64,000 nucleotides of DNA from Panulirus ornatus. Lineage: Eukaryota; Arthropoda; Malacostraca; Decapoda; Palinuridae. The notes below the pieces were generated by a model. That model did no database searches, was not told the DNA's origin, and worked only from the letters and a program-made list of their open reading frames with translations. The stretch spans positions 42,287,532 to 42,351,531 of the forward strand of contig NC_092234.1 of assembly GCF_036320965.1 (NCBI RefSeq), written 5' to 3'. How positions within the stretch are numbered: the stretch's first letter is position 1; every line of letters starts with the position of its first letter. Below, one piece after another: positions 1 through 11,399 of this stretch. A program made the position numbers and the translations under genes.

Positions 1-890
1 CTTGACAGCCATTCGCCTGCCAAACATCCGGCCCAACCTTCTCGATCCCGTGACGTCATTGATCCATGACCCGGTGTGAGCCAGTTCAGTCCGACCCACC
101 GCACTGCACCGCAGGTTTCCTCCCCTTGGAGGCGGTTCCAACCAGTTCTCTCCGCTCAATAGCCACAACGCCTCGCCTTCTGAGCCACTTAATGCTGGAT
201 AACGGGTCATTTTCATAACCAACACGTTGTGGCAGTTGTTATTTGTCGTTCTTGTACTGCTGTACATTACCTTCAACTGGTCATTATTATTTCATGTCTA
301 CACATTCAAAGGAAACATTCCCTGTCATATCTGTGTATGTCACATCCATTGTTAAATCAGTAATTTCACATTACATCAGTCTGAAGGAACCCTAGTTTCT
401 CCTGGTTAGTCTGGTGCAGAATGAATCGTACCATTTCAATACCGTAATTCCCATAACAAAGACATATATTATGGGTTGTCATGCACAGGACTGTCTTACT
501 TACTTGCCCTTCCATGTCGTGGTACAACAGCTACCTCTTTTGTCCTTCGTGCACAAAATTTTTGCTCTCGCCAATAGCATTTTTATAATACTCCTTACTA
601 ATGATATTAGACAATTCCATGTATGATGGTTCTTGTATCAAATATCAGCACGTATGATTGGTGTTTTCTCCATCTCCACATATGATTATTTTGGTCTCAT
701 CTATATCCATATATTATGGATTTGGTCTCACCTTCCTACCAACTTTAGGTAACTCTCGACCCTTTCCAGGAGTCCTCCCCCACATGAGCCTGGAACTCTA
801 TCTTCCCCATCAACTTCCAGAGGTACATGGAACAAATGGCTTTTACAGTATCAAACACATATGGTTCATTTACCATACACTCTTGTACAC
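1..890. other. No recognisable feature
   Basis: I see no conserved coding segment, tandem array or recognisable transposon here. If the bestrophin gene at 4426-4536 continues leftwards, this would be intron 2 sequence, but no exon 3 signature is visible on the minus strand. Confidence 0.5.
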
Positions 891-898
891 AGATACTG

Positions 899-1303
899 CT
901 TCCAGAGGAGGGCCAGGACCCTTCCAGAGGGCCAGGATCCTACCAGAGGTCCAGGACCCTTCCAGAGGTCCAGGATCCTTCCAGAGGTCCAGGACCCTTC
1001 CAGAGAAACAAGAATCTTCCAGAGACCAAGACCCTTCCAGAGGACCAGAGAAATCAAGAGGACCAGGATCCTTCCAGAGGACCAGGATCCTTCCAGAGAA
1101 CCAGGACCCTTCCAGAGGACCAGAGAAATCAAGAGGACCAGGATCCTTCCAGAGGACCAGGATCCTTCCAGAGAACCAGGACCTTTCCAGAGGGCCAGGA
1201 TCATTCCAGAAGACCAGGACCCTTCCAGAGGGCCATGACCCTTCCAGAGGACCAGGATCCTTCCGGAAGATTTAGAGGTCCAGGACCCTTCCAGAGGACC
1301 AAT
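899..1303. repeat. 19-bp minisatellite with 75-bp higher-order unit
   Basis: Tandem copies of a unit close to CCAGGACCCTTCCAGAGGT (19 bp), about 21 copies with substitutions and 1-bp indels. A longer block containing the variant AGAGAAATCAAGAGG occurs twice, starting near 1041 and 1116, so part of the array duplicated as a 75-bp unit. Because 3 x 19 bp is divisible by three and the unit lacks stops, several frames stay open; these are not genes. Confidence 0.9.
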
Positions 1304-1950
1304 AAAATTGTGCTACATCGCTTATTCCATTTGAGTGGATGGCGCGCCTTCCTCCATTGGTTTCCACCACCCAAGAAATCGTTAAGGCTCCTCGTCATTT
1401 CCACAGGACTTTGCAGATCACACAGGTCGCTGACACAGGCAAGTATATTTCCTCAAAAGGACTGTTAAGAGTGGATGAAACCAGCAAAACAGATATCTTT
1501 AAATGTGATAAATATTTCGTTTCACAACTTGAACTGCCTTCATGCCCTTAACTGACTTCACATCATGGAAGGACTTCAAAAACTGGAATGACCTCACATC
1601 CTGGACTGACATAATCTACGCCTTCTTAGGTACATGTAGAGTTTACAAGCATTTCCCTTGAAATCCCACACTAAATCATTGAACCTGATGTCTTCCAATA
1701 CCATAAACAGTATCGAGAGGACACAATGGCCTATTCCTGCCTGAATTCCATCTTATTCCCCTTACATTATGACCCATTTCCATACCTCGCGAGACCAGGG
1801 CATCACGTGCTCTCTTGTACACTCCAGCTACACGAACCCTTCTTGAAGAGGACCCCACAGCAGAGGTCTTCGAGGTCTAAGTTTCAGCTGACTTGGTTAC
1901 AACAAAGGTCACGGGCCTCCTGCCTTCTTACACCCTCTCCTCGATTTCAC
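1304..1950. other. No recognisable feature
   Basis: Unique-looking sequence between two minisatellites; no splice-flanked conserved segment was found on either strand. Confidence 0.5.
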
Positions 1951-1965
1951 TCCTTTCCCAGGACC

Positions 1966-2728
1966 ATACTCCCGTCCCAGTCCCATGGTGTTGTTCCAGG
2001 GCCATACTCCCGTCCCTGTCCCGTGTTGTTCCAGGGCCATACTCCCATCCCTGTCCCATGGTGTTGTTCCAGGGCCATACTCCCGTCCCTGTCCCGTGTT
2101 GTTCCAGGGCCATACTCCCGTCCCTGTCCCATGGTGTTGTTCCAGGGCCATACTCCCGTCCCTGTCCCATGGTGTTGTTCCAGGGCCATACTCCCGTCCC
2201 TGTCCCGTGTTGTTCCAGGGCCATACTCCCGTCCCTGTCCCGTGGTGTTGTTCCAGGGCCATACTCCCATCCCTGTCCCATGGTGTTGTTCCAGGGCCAT
2301 ACTCCCATCCCTGTCCCATGGTGTTGTTCCAGGGCCATACTCCCATCCCTGTCCCGTGTTGTTCCAGGGCCATACTCCCATCCCTGTCCCATGGTGTTGT
2401 TCCAGGGCCATACTCCCATCCCTGTCCCATGGTGTTGTTCCAGGGCCATACTCCCATCCCTGTCCCATGGTGTTGTTCCAGGGCCATACTCCCATCCCTG
2501 TCCCATGGTGTTGTTCCAGGGCCATACTCCCGTCCCTGTCCCGTGTTGTTCCAGGGCCATACTCCCATCCCTGTCCCATGGTGTTGTTCCAGGGCCATAC
2601 TCCCATCCCTGTCCCATGGTGTTGTTCCAGGGCCATACTCCCGTCCCAGTCCCATGGTGTTGTTCCAGGGCCATACTCCCATCCCTGTCCCATGGTGTTG
2701 TTCCAGGGCCATACTCCCAGTCCACACA
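1966..2728. repeat. 38-bp / 35-bp minisatellite, 20 copies
   Basis: Twenty copies of a unit containing GTTCCAGGGCCATACTCCC. Most units are 38 bp (ending CCCATGGTGTTG). Five are 35 bp because three bases are missing (CCCGTGTTG). The short units are copies 1, 3, 6, 10 and 15. Units also alternate between CCCGTCCC and CCCATCCC, with the first form concentrated at the left. Six overlapping frames are open through the array because the unit has no stop codon, so none is evidence of a gene. Confidence 0.95.
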
Positions 2729-2931
2729 TCATGGTCATGGGGAAGAGGTTCAGTGCATATAACACTATCATCCCTTAGAGGTCAACACAAGTCAACAGAG
2801 GTGGTTCACTTTAATGAAATCAATGTCACCTGACCTTTACTTTACACCTTCCATTCTTAAAGAGCCTCGGGCCAACTAACCAACAGAGGCCGACAAAACA
2901 ACTCGTGTATCACAAACAATATGTCGTGTAC

Positions 2932-3107
2932 CCTACTTACACTGTACTGACAGCATAGGGCCTACTTACCCACCCACACTGTACAAGCATTACAGGAACT
3001 ACTTACCTACCCACACTGTACTAACATTACAGGGCCTACTTACCCACCCACACTGTACTAACATTACAGGAACCACTTACCCACCCACACTGTACTAACA
3101 TTACAAA
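2932..3107. repeat. 37-bp minisatellite, about 4 copies
   Basis: Copies of a unit like CCTACTTACCCACCCACACT followed by GTACTAACATTACAGGG start at about 2961, 2998, 3035 and 3072. A partial divergent copy precedes them. Confidence 0.85.
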
Positions 3108-3245
3108 CACTATAACATCTCCAGCACCCCTGGAGGTGCCACTTATCACCCCTTCCCCCTCTATATACGACGGTGCGACACTTGAACATGATGTTATCAC
3201 CAGTGAACACAGACAGGACGACCCATGTGAGGCGTGGTCGGTACT

Positions 3246-4405
3246 TACAGGGAAGGAGTGCAAATGATTAGATTGTTAAGAGAATGTGGCAAGAGCTCAA
3301 AAGGAAACTGCAGAGGTTGAAAAAGAGGGCAAATGAGAGTTGGGGGTGAGAGAGTGTCAGTAAACTCTAGGGAGAATAAGATCTTTTGGAAGGAGGTAAA
3401 TAAGGTGCGAAAGACAAGAGAACAAATGGGAACATCGGTGTAGGGGGGCAAGGGGGAATGTGATAACACGTAGGGATGCAGAGGAGGAGTTGGAATGAGT
3501 ATTGTGAAGGACTGTTAAATGTGTTTGATGTAGCAAAGTGAGAGTCGTGGAGAGTGGTTTGATGAAGTGAAAAGAGGTGATGAAAGCCTTGCTTAAGATG
3601 AAATGTGGCAAGGCGGAGCGTGGATGCTATTACAATTGAACTTATTAAGGGGGTGAATGGGTAACTGACTGGATGGTAAGGATTTTCAGTGTATGTATGG
3701 ATCATGGTGAGGAGCCTGAAGATTAGCGGAATGCATATATAGTACTACTGTACGAAGGCAAGGGGATAAAGGTGAGTGTTCAAATTACACACGCATAAGT
3801 TTGTTGAGTATAACTTGTAAATTGTATTGGAGGGTACTGACTGAGAGGGTGAAGGCATGCACACCTCAGACAGAGGAGGAGCAGGGCGGTTTCAGAAGTG
3901 GTAGAGGATGTGTGGATCAGATGTTCGCTTAAAGGAATGTGTGTATGAAATACTTAGAAAAAGATAAATTGGCACGTGGCATTTAAGAATCTGGAGAAAG
4001 CATATGATAGGGTTGATAGAGATGCTTTATGAAAAGTCTCAAGAATATAAAGTGACGATGAAAGCTGCTAGAGGAAGAGACAAGTTTCTATCAAAGAGGT
4101 GAGGCATGCGTGCGAGTAGGAACAGAGGAGTGACTGGTTCCACATGAAGGCTGGTTTGCGGCAGCCGTATGTGATGTTACCATGGTTCTCAATTTGTAGA
4201 TTGGCAGGATGGTGATGGAGGTAAATGCAAGAGTTTTGGAGATGGGTGGATTTGCAGTCTACGAGGGATGAAAGGGCCCGGGAAGTGAGTCAATTGTTGT
4301 TTGCTGATGATATAGCACTGGTGGCTGATTCGAGTATGAAACTGTAGAAGTTGGTAACTGAGTTTGGAAGAGTGTGTGAAAGAAGAGAGTTGAGAGTAAA
4401 CATAT
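3246..4405 (+). mobile_element. RTE-like LINE copy A, decayed
   Basis: A degenerate plus-strand copy of the LINE family that is intact at 56993-58552. Recognisable pieces in order are the linker upstream of the reverse transcriptase (3246-3500), the helix rich in Lys (near 3580), the KAYDRVDRDAL segment (near 4000), the FADD-type catalytic box read as FADDIALVADS (near 4300), and KLVTEFGRVCERRELRV (to about 4400). Many stops and frameshifts show it is dead. It extends further 5' than the younger copies. Its right end lies about 20 bp from bestrophin exon 2, in the opposite orientation to that gene. Confidence 0.85.
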
Positions 4406-4425
4406 AAATATATACAGTATCTCAC

Positions 4426-4536
4426 CTTTTGTGCTCCTCACTGAGTGCCAATCTGTACACAAGGCTGCAGGTGTAGTAGAACGTGGAATAGACCAGCAGT
4501 TCGGGCCACACCAGTTTATAGATGCTCCCCTTCCAC
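4426..4536 (-). CDS. Bestrophin exon 2 (chloride channel, TM1 region)
   Basis: This 111-bp minus-strand exon encodes residues 25-60 of a bestrophin plus split codons at both ends. It reads WKGSIYKLVWPELL..., then a hydrophobic segment (about residues 33-52) and ends ...YRLALSEEHKR. W-[KR]-G-S-I-Y-K-L followed by transmembrane helix 1 and YRLAL is the bestrophin N-terminal signature, known from animal BEST proteins. Bestrophins form pentameric calcium-activated anion channels in plasma or intracellular membranes. The acceptor is CTTCCACAG/GTGG and the donor AAAAG/GTGAG. The phase matches exon 1 exactly (AG|G gives Arg24). The open frame is short because it is bounded by introns. Which bestrophin paralogue this is cannot be decided from 60 residues. 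Confidence 0.93.
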
Positions 4537-4562
4537 CTGTGGAAGACAAATAACATGTTAGT
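4537..4562 (-). other. Splice acceptor and branch point of bestrophin intron 1
   Basis: On the minus strand the intron ends with a pyrimidine-rich TTTGTCTTCCACAG. A CTAAC branch-point match lies at plus-strand 4557-4561, about 21-25 nt upstream of the exon. Both are consensus-like and support exon 2. Confidence 0.75.
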
Positions 4563-4627
4563 GAGCTGCTAACACGAAGACGCTGGAGTCGCTCAGGCAA
4601 AGTATGCAGATACAGAATACATGCACA

Positions 4628-5270
4628 CTGTAGCCAACCCCACAAACTACTGGTTCGCTCTGTAGCCAACCCCACAAACTACTGGTTCGCTCTGTAGCCA
4701 ACCCCACAAACTACTGGTTCCCTCTGTAGCCAACCCCGCAAATTACTGGTTCCCTCTGTAGCCAACCCTACAAACTACTGGATCGCTCTGTAGCCAACCT
4801 CACAAACTACTGGTTCCCTTTATAGCCAACCCCACAAACTACTGGTTCCCTCTGTAGCCAACCCTACAAACTACTGGTTCCCTCTGTAGCCAACCCTACA
4901 AACTACTGGATCGCTCTGTAGCCAACCTCACAAACTACTGGTTCCCTCTATAGCCAACCCCACAAACTACTGGTTCGCTCTGTAGCCAACCCCACAAACT
5001 ACTGGTTCCCTCTATAGCCAACCCCACAAACTACTGGTTCCCTCTGTAGCCAACCCTACAAACTACTGGTTCCCTCTGTAGCCAACCCCACAAACTACTG
5101 GTTCCCTCTGTAGCCAACCCCACAAACTACTGGTTCACTCTGTAGCCAACCCCACAAACTATTGGTTCCCTCTGTAGCCAACCCCACAAACTACTGGTTC
5201 GCTCTGTTGCCAACCCCACAAACTACTGGTTCCCTCTGTTGCCAACCCCACAAACTACTGGTTCGCTCAT
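4628..5270. repeat. 32-bp minisatellite, about 20 copies, in bestrophin intron 1
   Basis: Tandem copies of CTGTAGCCAACCCCACAAAC followed by TACTGGTTCGCT (32 bp), with recurring variants CCCTACA, CCTCACA, GTTCCCT and GGATCGCT. The array starts about 90 bp upstream (gene sense) of the exon 2 acceptor. Confidence 0.93.
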
Positions 5271-5476
5271 TCTTATAATAATTCATTCTCACATTCTGCT
5301 TCTTTCTGTGTCTGCCTATCTGTCTATCAATAGCTATCAATCTCTCTCACTAACTCTCTTTCTTTGTTTCTTTCATTTATTTGTCTTCTGGTACATGTTG
5401 GTTCTCTCTAATCCTTCCACATCAGAGGTAATATAGATATAAAATCTATCCTTATAGTTGTCTTCGTAACAAAAAG

Positions 5477-5535
5477 TGATGGGAAGCATGTCTTTGGTGA
5501 TGGGAAGCATGTCTTTGATGATGGGATGCATGACA
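5477..5535. repeat. 21-bp tandem repeat, about 3 copies
   Basis: GTGATGGGAAGCATGTCTTTG occurs twice perfectly and a third time in diverged, incomplete form. Confidence 0.75.
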
Positions 5536-5757
5536 TATTCTCGTCCATTCTTCCTTCTGACATTCCTGTGAAAATTTCCTTTAAACATGTTAGTTCTGCA
5601 AGGTATTTCTTCCACCTATTTCCCGTCCCATGTGTTGTCGGAGAGGGTGGAGGGTGGGGAGAGAGCCTTTCCTTTGCCATCCTTTTCTTCTACTGATTTT
5701 AAGAGGACTGCATGTTTTCAGTAATTGTACGACCAGATCACTTTGCTTGAGCCTTGT

Positions 5758-5759
<2 letters not shown>

Positions 5760-5809
<50 letters not shown>
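5760..5809. repeat. (GT)n microsatellite
   Basis: About 25 uninterrupted GT units. The flanks to 6180 hold nothing else recognisable. Confidence 0.95.
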
Positions 5810-5811
<2 letters not shown>

Positions 5812-6202
5812 CTCACACACTTAAATAAAAATATTTCCTCATTTCATATTTCCGGAAATCATTTCAAAGACCACAAATAAACCCTATTCCTGAACATCGC
5901 TTATCAAAATTCAGCACAGTGGGGCTGGATGGCACAGAAATCTTAGCACTAGCGAGTCGAGAAGGTTAATAATGGTGGTGACGGGCCCAGCAGGTGCTGG
6001 TAAGATCACAGGTGGCTCGCTGCAGCGCCAAACACCACCCCCCTTCCCCCTTCCCGCCTTCCTCCTCCCGGCTCCAGCAACAATGACATGACTAATGCGG
6101 AATACCCAACATCGAGCAGTAAACACAAGAGCTAGACTTTCCAGTGGGAGCCGGGCTTCAAATTGCGTTAGAAAACGTGATTCATATATATATATATATA
6201 TA

Positions 6203-7977
6203 TTTATTTATTATACTTTGTCGCTGTCTCCCGCGTTTGCGAGGTAGCGCAAGGAAACAGACGAAACAAATGGCCCAACCCCCCCCCATACACATGTATA
6301 TACATACGTCCACACACGCAAATATACATACCTACACAGCTTTCCATGGTTTACCCCAGACGCTTCACATGCCCTGATTCAATCCACTGACAGCACGTCA
6401 ACCCCGGTATACCACATCGCTCCAATTCACTCTATTCCTTGCCCTCCTTTCACCCTCCTGCATGTTCAGGCCCCGATCACACAAAATCTTTTTCACTCCA
6501 TCTTTCCACCTCCAATTTGGTCTCCCTCTTCTCCTCGTTCCCTCCACCTCCGACACATATATCCTCTTGGTCAATCTTTCCTCACTCATCCTCTCCATGT
6601 GCCCAAACCACTTCAAAACACCCTCTTCTGCTCTCTCAACCACGCTCTTTTTATTTCCACACATCTCTCTTACCCTTACGTTACTCACTCGATCAAACCA
6701 CCTCACACCACACATTGTCCTCAAACATCTCATTTCCAGCACATCCATCCTCCTGCGCACAACTCTATCCATAGCCCACGCCTCGCAACCATACAACATT
6801 GTTGGAACCACTATTCCTTCAAACATACCCATTTTTGCTTTCCGAGATAATGTTCTCGACTTCCACACATTCTTCAAGGCCCCCAGAATTTTCGCCCCCT
6901 CCCCCACCCTATGATCCACTTCCGCTTCCATGGTTCCATCCGCTGCCAGATCCACTCCCAGATATCTAAAACACTTCACTTCCTCCAGTTTTTCTCCATT
7001 CAAAATCACCTCCCAATTGACTTGACCCTCAACCCTACTGTACCTAATAACCTTGCTCTTATTCACATTCACTCTTAACTTTCTTCTTCCACACACTTTA
7101 CCAAACTCAGTCACCAGCTTCTGCAGTTTCTCACATGAATCAGCCACCAGCGCTGTATCATCAGCGAACAACAACTGACTCACTTCCCAAGCTCTCTCAT
7201 CCCCAACAGACTTCATACTTGCCCCTTTCCAAAACTCTTGCATTTACCTCCCTAACAACCCCATCCATATATAGGGTGTCTTGGTCGAGGTGGTGTGCAA
7301 AGTGAGAGGGTTAGGGAAAATGATTTGGTAAACAGAGAAGAGGTAGTGAAAGCTTTGCGGAAGATGAAAGCCGGCAAGGCAGCAGGTTTGGATGGTATTG
7401 CAGTGGAATTTATTAAAAAAGGGGGTGACTGTAATGTTGACTGGTTGGTAAGGTTATTTAATGTATGTATGACTCATGGTGAGGTGCCTGAGGATTGGCG
7501 GAATGCGTGCATAGTGCCATTGTACAAAGGCAAAGGGGATAAGAGTGAGTGCTCAAATTACAGAGGTATAAGTTTGTTGAGTATTCCTGGTAAATTATAT
7601 GGGAGGGTATTGATTGAGAGGGTGAAGGCATGTACAGAGCATCAGATTGGGGAAGAGCAGTGTGGTTTCAGAAGTGGTAGAGGATGTGTGGATCAGGTGT
7701 TTGCTTTGAAGAAAGTATGTGAGAAATACTTAGAAAAGCAAATGGATTTGTATGTAGCATTTATGGATCTGGAGAAGGCATATGATAGAGTTGATAGAGA
7801 TGCTCTGTCGAAGGTATTAAGAATATATGGTGTGGGAGGAAAGTTGTTAGAAGCAGTGAAAAGTTTTTATCGAGGATGTAAGGCATGTGTACGTGTAGGA
7901 AGAGAGGAAAGTGATTGGTTCTCAGTGAATGTAGGTTTGCGGCAGGGGTGTGTGATGTCTCCATGGTTGTTTAATTT

Positions 7978-7982
<5 letters not shown>
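6203..7982 (-). mobile_element. RTE-like LINE copy B with 5' inversion
   Basis: Minus-strand LINE whose 3' part (6203-7266) is in sense and whose 5' part (about 7271-7982) is inverted. The sense part encodes the C-terminal half of the reverse transcriptase from MDGVV-type sequence through QLLFADDTALVADS, YLGVDL and the RRRGRPNWRWKDGVKK tail, ending at a stop near 6398. The 3' UTR then carries the GCTACCTCGC...CGACAAAG tail and a short (TA)n at 6184-6202. The inverted part encodes the N-terminal half (MQSERVREND... to ...GCVMSPWLFNLF, 7295-7980). The two halves abut in the RNA at the same codon, as expected for twin priming. It lies inside bestrophin intron 1. Confidence 0.9.

Positions 7983-8056
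<74 letters not shown>
7981..8056. repeat. (TA)n microsatellite
   Basis: About 38 TA units directly continuing the outer end of LINE copy B (TTTGTTTA/TATA). Confidence 0.95.
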
Positions 8057-8057
<1 letters not shown>

Positions 8058-8250
8058 TGGTGGCCACAGAACTAATAACTAAATGCAAAAAGTACACCAG
8101 TAGCGAGTGTAGGTAGAATGCAGGTAAAACTACAACGAAACAAAATATGTCAAGCGCTTTCGTATATTCAGTGTCAAGAATGAGCACCGATATAGAGAGC
8201 CAGAACAAGATACACAATCCGCCATTGACCGGAATAGGTCAATGAACTAA
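8057..8250. repeat. Unclassified interspersed repeat next to (TA)n
   Basis: Contains GTCAAGCGCTTTCGTAT, close to GTGCACTTTCGTGTAAT in the palindrome arm at 58756-58917. Both lie beside a long (TA)n. This suggests a related non-autonomous element, but the similarity is short. Confidence 0.35.
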
Positions 8251-8372
8251 AAAGAAAAAAAATGAATGGATTAGGGCGAGGGTGACCCATACCTTATTTT
8301 CTTCACCTGTTTCGTAATTCATATGCCTGCCCGGCCCAGTGGCGGCTGGTATATTATATTCTGGTTCTCTCT

Positions 8373-9820
<1,448 letters not shown>

Positions 9821-10062
9821 CCCTGGGGATAGGGGGAGAAAGAATACTTCCCACGTATTCCCTGCGTGTCGTACATGGCGACTAAAAGGGAAGGGAGCAG
9901 GGGCCGGAATTCCTCCCCTCTCGTTTTTTTTTTATTTTATTTTTCCAAAAGAGGGAACAGAGAAGGGGGCCAGGTGAGTATATTCCCTCAAAGACCCAGT
10001 CCTCTTTTCTTAACGCTACCACGCTATCGTGGGAAATGGCGAATAGTATGAGAGAAAGAAGA
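9821..10062 (+). mobile_element. SINE copy S1 (LINE-tailed family)
   Basis: Copy of a family of about 240 bp: head CCCTGGGGATAGGGGGAGAA, a conserved CGTATTCCCTGCGTGTCGTA, GGCGACTAAAAGGG, a T-rich centre, GGAACAGAGAAGGGGGCCAG, and a 3' end ACGCTACC...CGTGGGAAATGGCGAATAGTATG followed by GAAAGAA and (TA)n. Other copies are at 29358, 31374 and 45521. I see no clear tRNA-type A and B boxes in the head. Confidence 0.85.
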
Positions 10063-10077
10063 TATATATATATATAC

Positions 10078-10080
<3 letters not shown>

Positions 10081-10139
<59 letters not shown>
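10081..10139. repeat. (GA)n microsatellite
   Basis: About 29 pure GA units. Apparent Ser-Leu or Arg-Glu reading frames across it are low-complexity artefacts. Confidence 0.95.
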
Positions 10140-10143
<4 letters not shown>

Positions 10144-10867
10144 CCTAAAACAGCCTGATGAAGAGAAAGCGAAAAATGATAATTCGCGAGAGCAACATGA
10201 GCGGCTGTGTGGTGTGGTAGCTTTGTGGGCTGACTCACTTCTCACATAGGTGCTCACAGAACGAGACTATCAAGAAAATGCAGATATGAGAAGACACCGA
10301 ACACACACACACACAAAAAAAAAAGTATCAATTATGAGAGATTAATGGTTTAGTTGCGATTTCTGTTACATTAATCAAGTATGAGTATCATACAATTTCA
10401 CGTCACCGCAAATTTATCTTATACTGAGAAAAGACATGACGTAACTGATAATATGTGATAAATATCTCTCTCTAGGCGACGAAGAATGTGAATCTAGACA
10501 AGGGAAATTTACGGCCGTCCTCAAAGACAACAGAGTTAAGAGATTTTGATTACTGAAGCTGTGGTGGAGAAAATATAAAACATAACAAAACAGAGCAGCT
10601 AGGTGGACAGGCAACGAAAAAAAGAATACCCCACGTTACATAATCCAGCAACCTATGGCAGTAAACAACGAAGAGACACCACTGGTGACTAATACGGAAG
10701 ACAAGTTTCATCGTTAATTGAATAATGTCAAGGGTCAATCCTGACATGAGGAGGACAGCTGACGAGATGGGACGAGGAGGTTATGCGACGGGTGGGCGAG
10801 GTCGATAACCAGGGTGTGTCTATGGCGGATAGATCGGCCACCCAACAACCTAGTTGGTCACACCTAG

Positions 10868-10998
<131 letters not shown>

Positions 10999-11164
10999 AG
11001 AGGAGAGAATTGTTGATCAAGGAGAAATATGACTGTGTGCATAAAGTTATCGCGCGGCCATGTCGTTATCGGGCAAAATAAACACAGACCAAGGAAGCAG
11101 ATGGTAGCCAGTGTTGTCATATTTCTCTAACCTGTATAATCGTTAAGCTAGAAATGAGCATATT

Positions 11165-11300
11165 GGCTTTTCCTTAGCCTATAGGGAAGTGAGTAGTCAA
11201 AATACGCTTGGCAGTCCACTGGACTAGTTGGGTCATTAATGTCAGAACTAAGGGGGTTTTACTTAAACCATGGCTATGGGTTCCAATGGTAATCTCACTT
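11165..11300. repeat. Unclassified interspersed repeat, copy 1
   Basis: Similar over about 130 bp to 51303-51440. Shared blocks include TTTCC[TC]TAG[CT]CTA, GGAA[AG]..GAGT, GGCAGTCC, GGGT[CT]ATT, GGGGTTTT and CCATGGCT. No coding potential and no known family recognised. Confidence 0.6.
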
Positions 11301-11344
11301 GAAATAATATCTAGTAAATACAACTAGCTATACTAACGACGTAA

Positions 11345-11345
<1 letters not shown>

Positions 11346-11394
<49 letters not shown>
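11346..11394. repeat. (GT)n microsatellite
   Basis: About 24 GT units. Confidence 0.95.
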
Positions 11395-11395
<1 letters not shown>

Positions 11396-11399
11396 CATA

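Noticed and set aside
827..1468. Pro/Arg/Gln-rich open frames
   Set aside because: Generated by the 19-bp minisatellite, whose three-unit period keeps frames open.
1726..2833. Six overlapping long open frames, up to 350 codons
   Set aside because: All arise from the stop-free 38/35-bp minisatellite read in each frame and on both strands.
4628..5270. CRISPR array
   Set aside because: Units are directly tandem with no unique spacers, and the genome is eukaryotic.
5970..6020. P-loop-like peptide VTGPAGAGKIT
   Set aside because: The required Ser/Thr after Lys is Ile, and the frame ends shortly after with no other motor or kinase motif.
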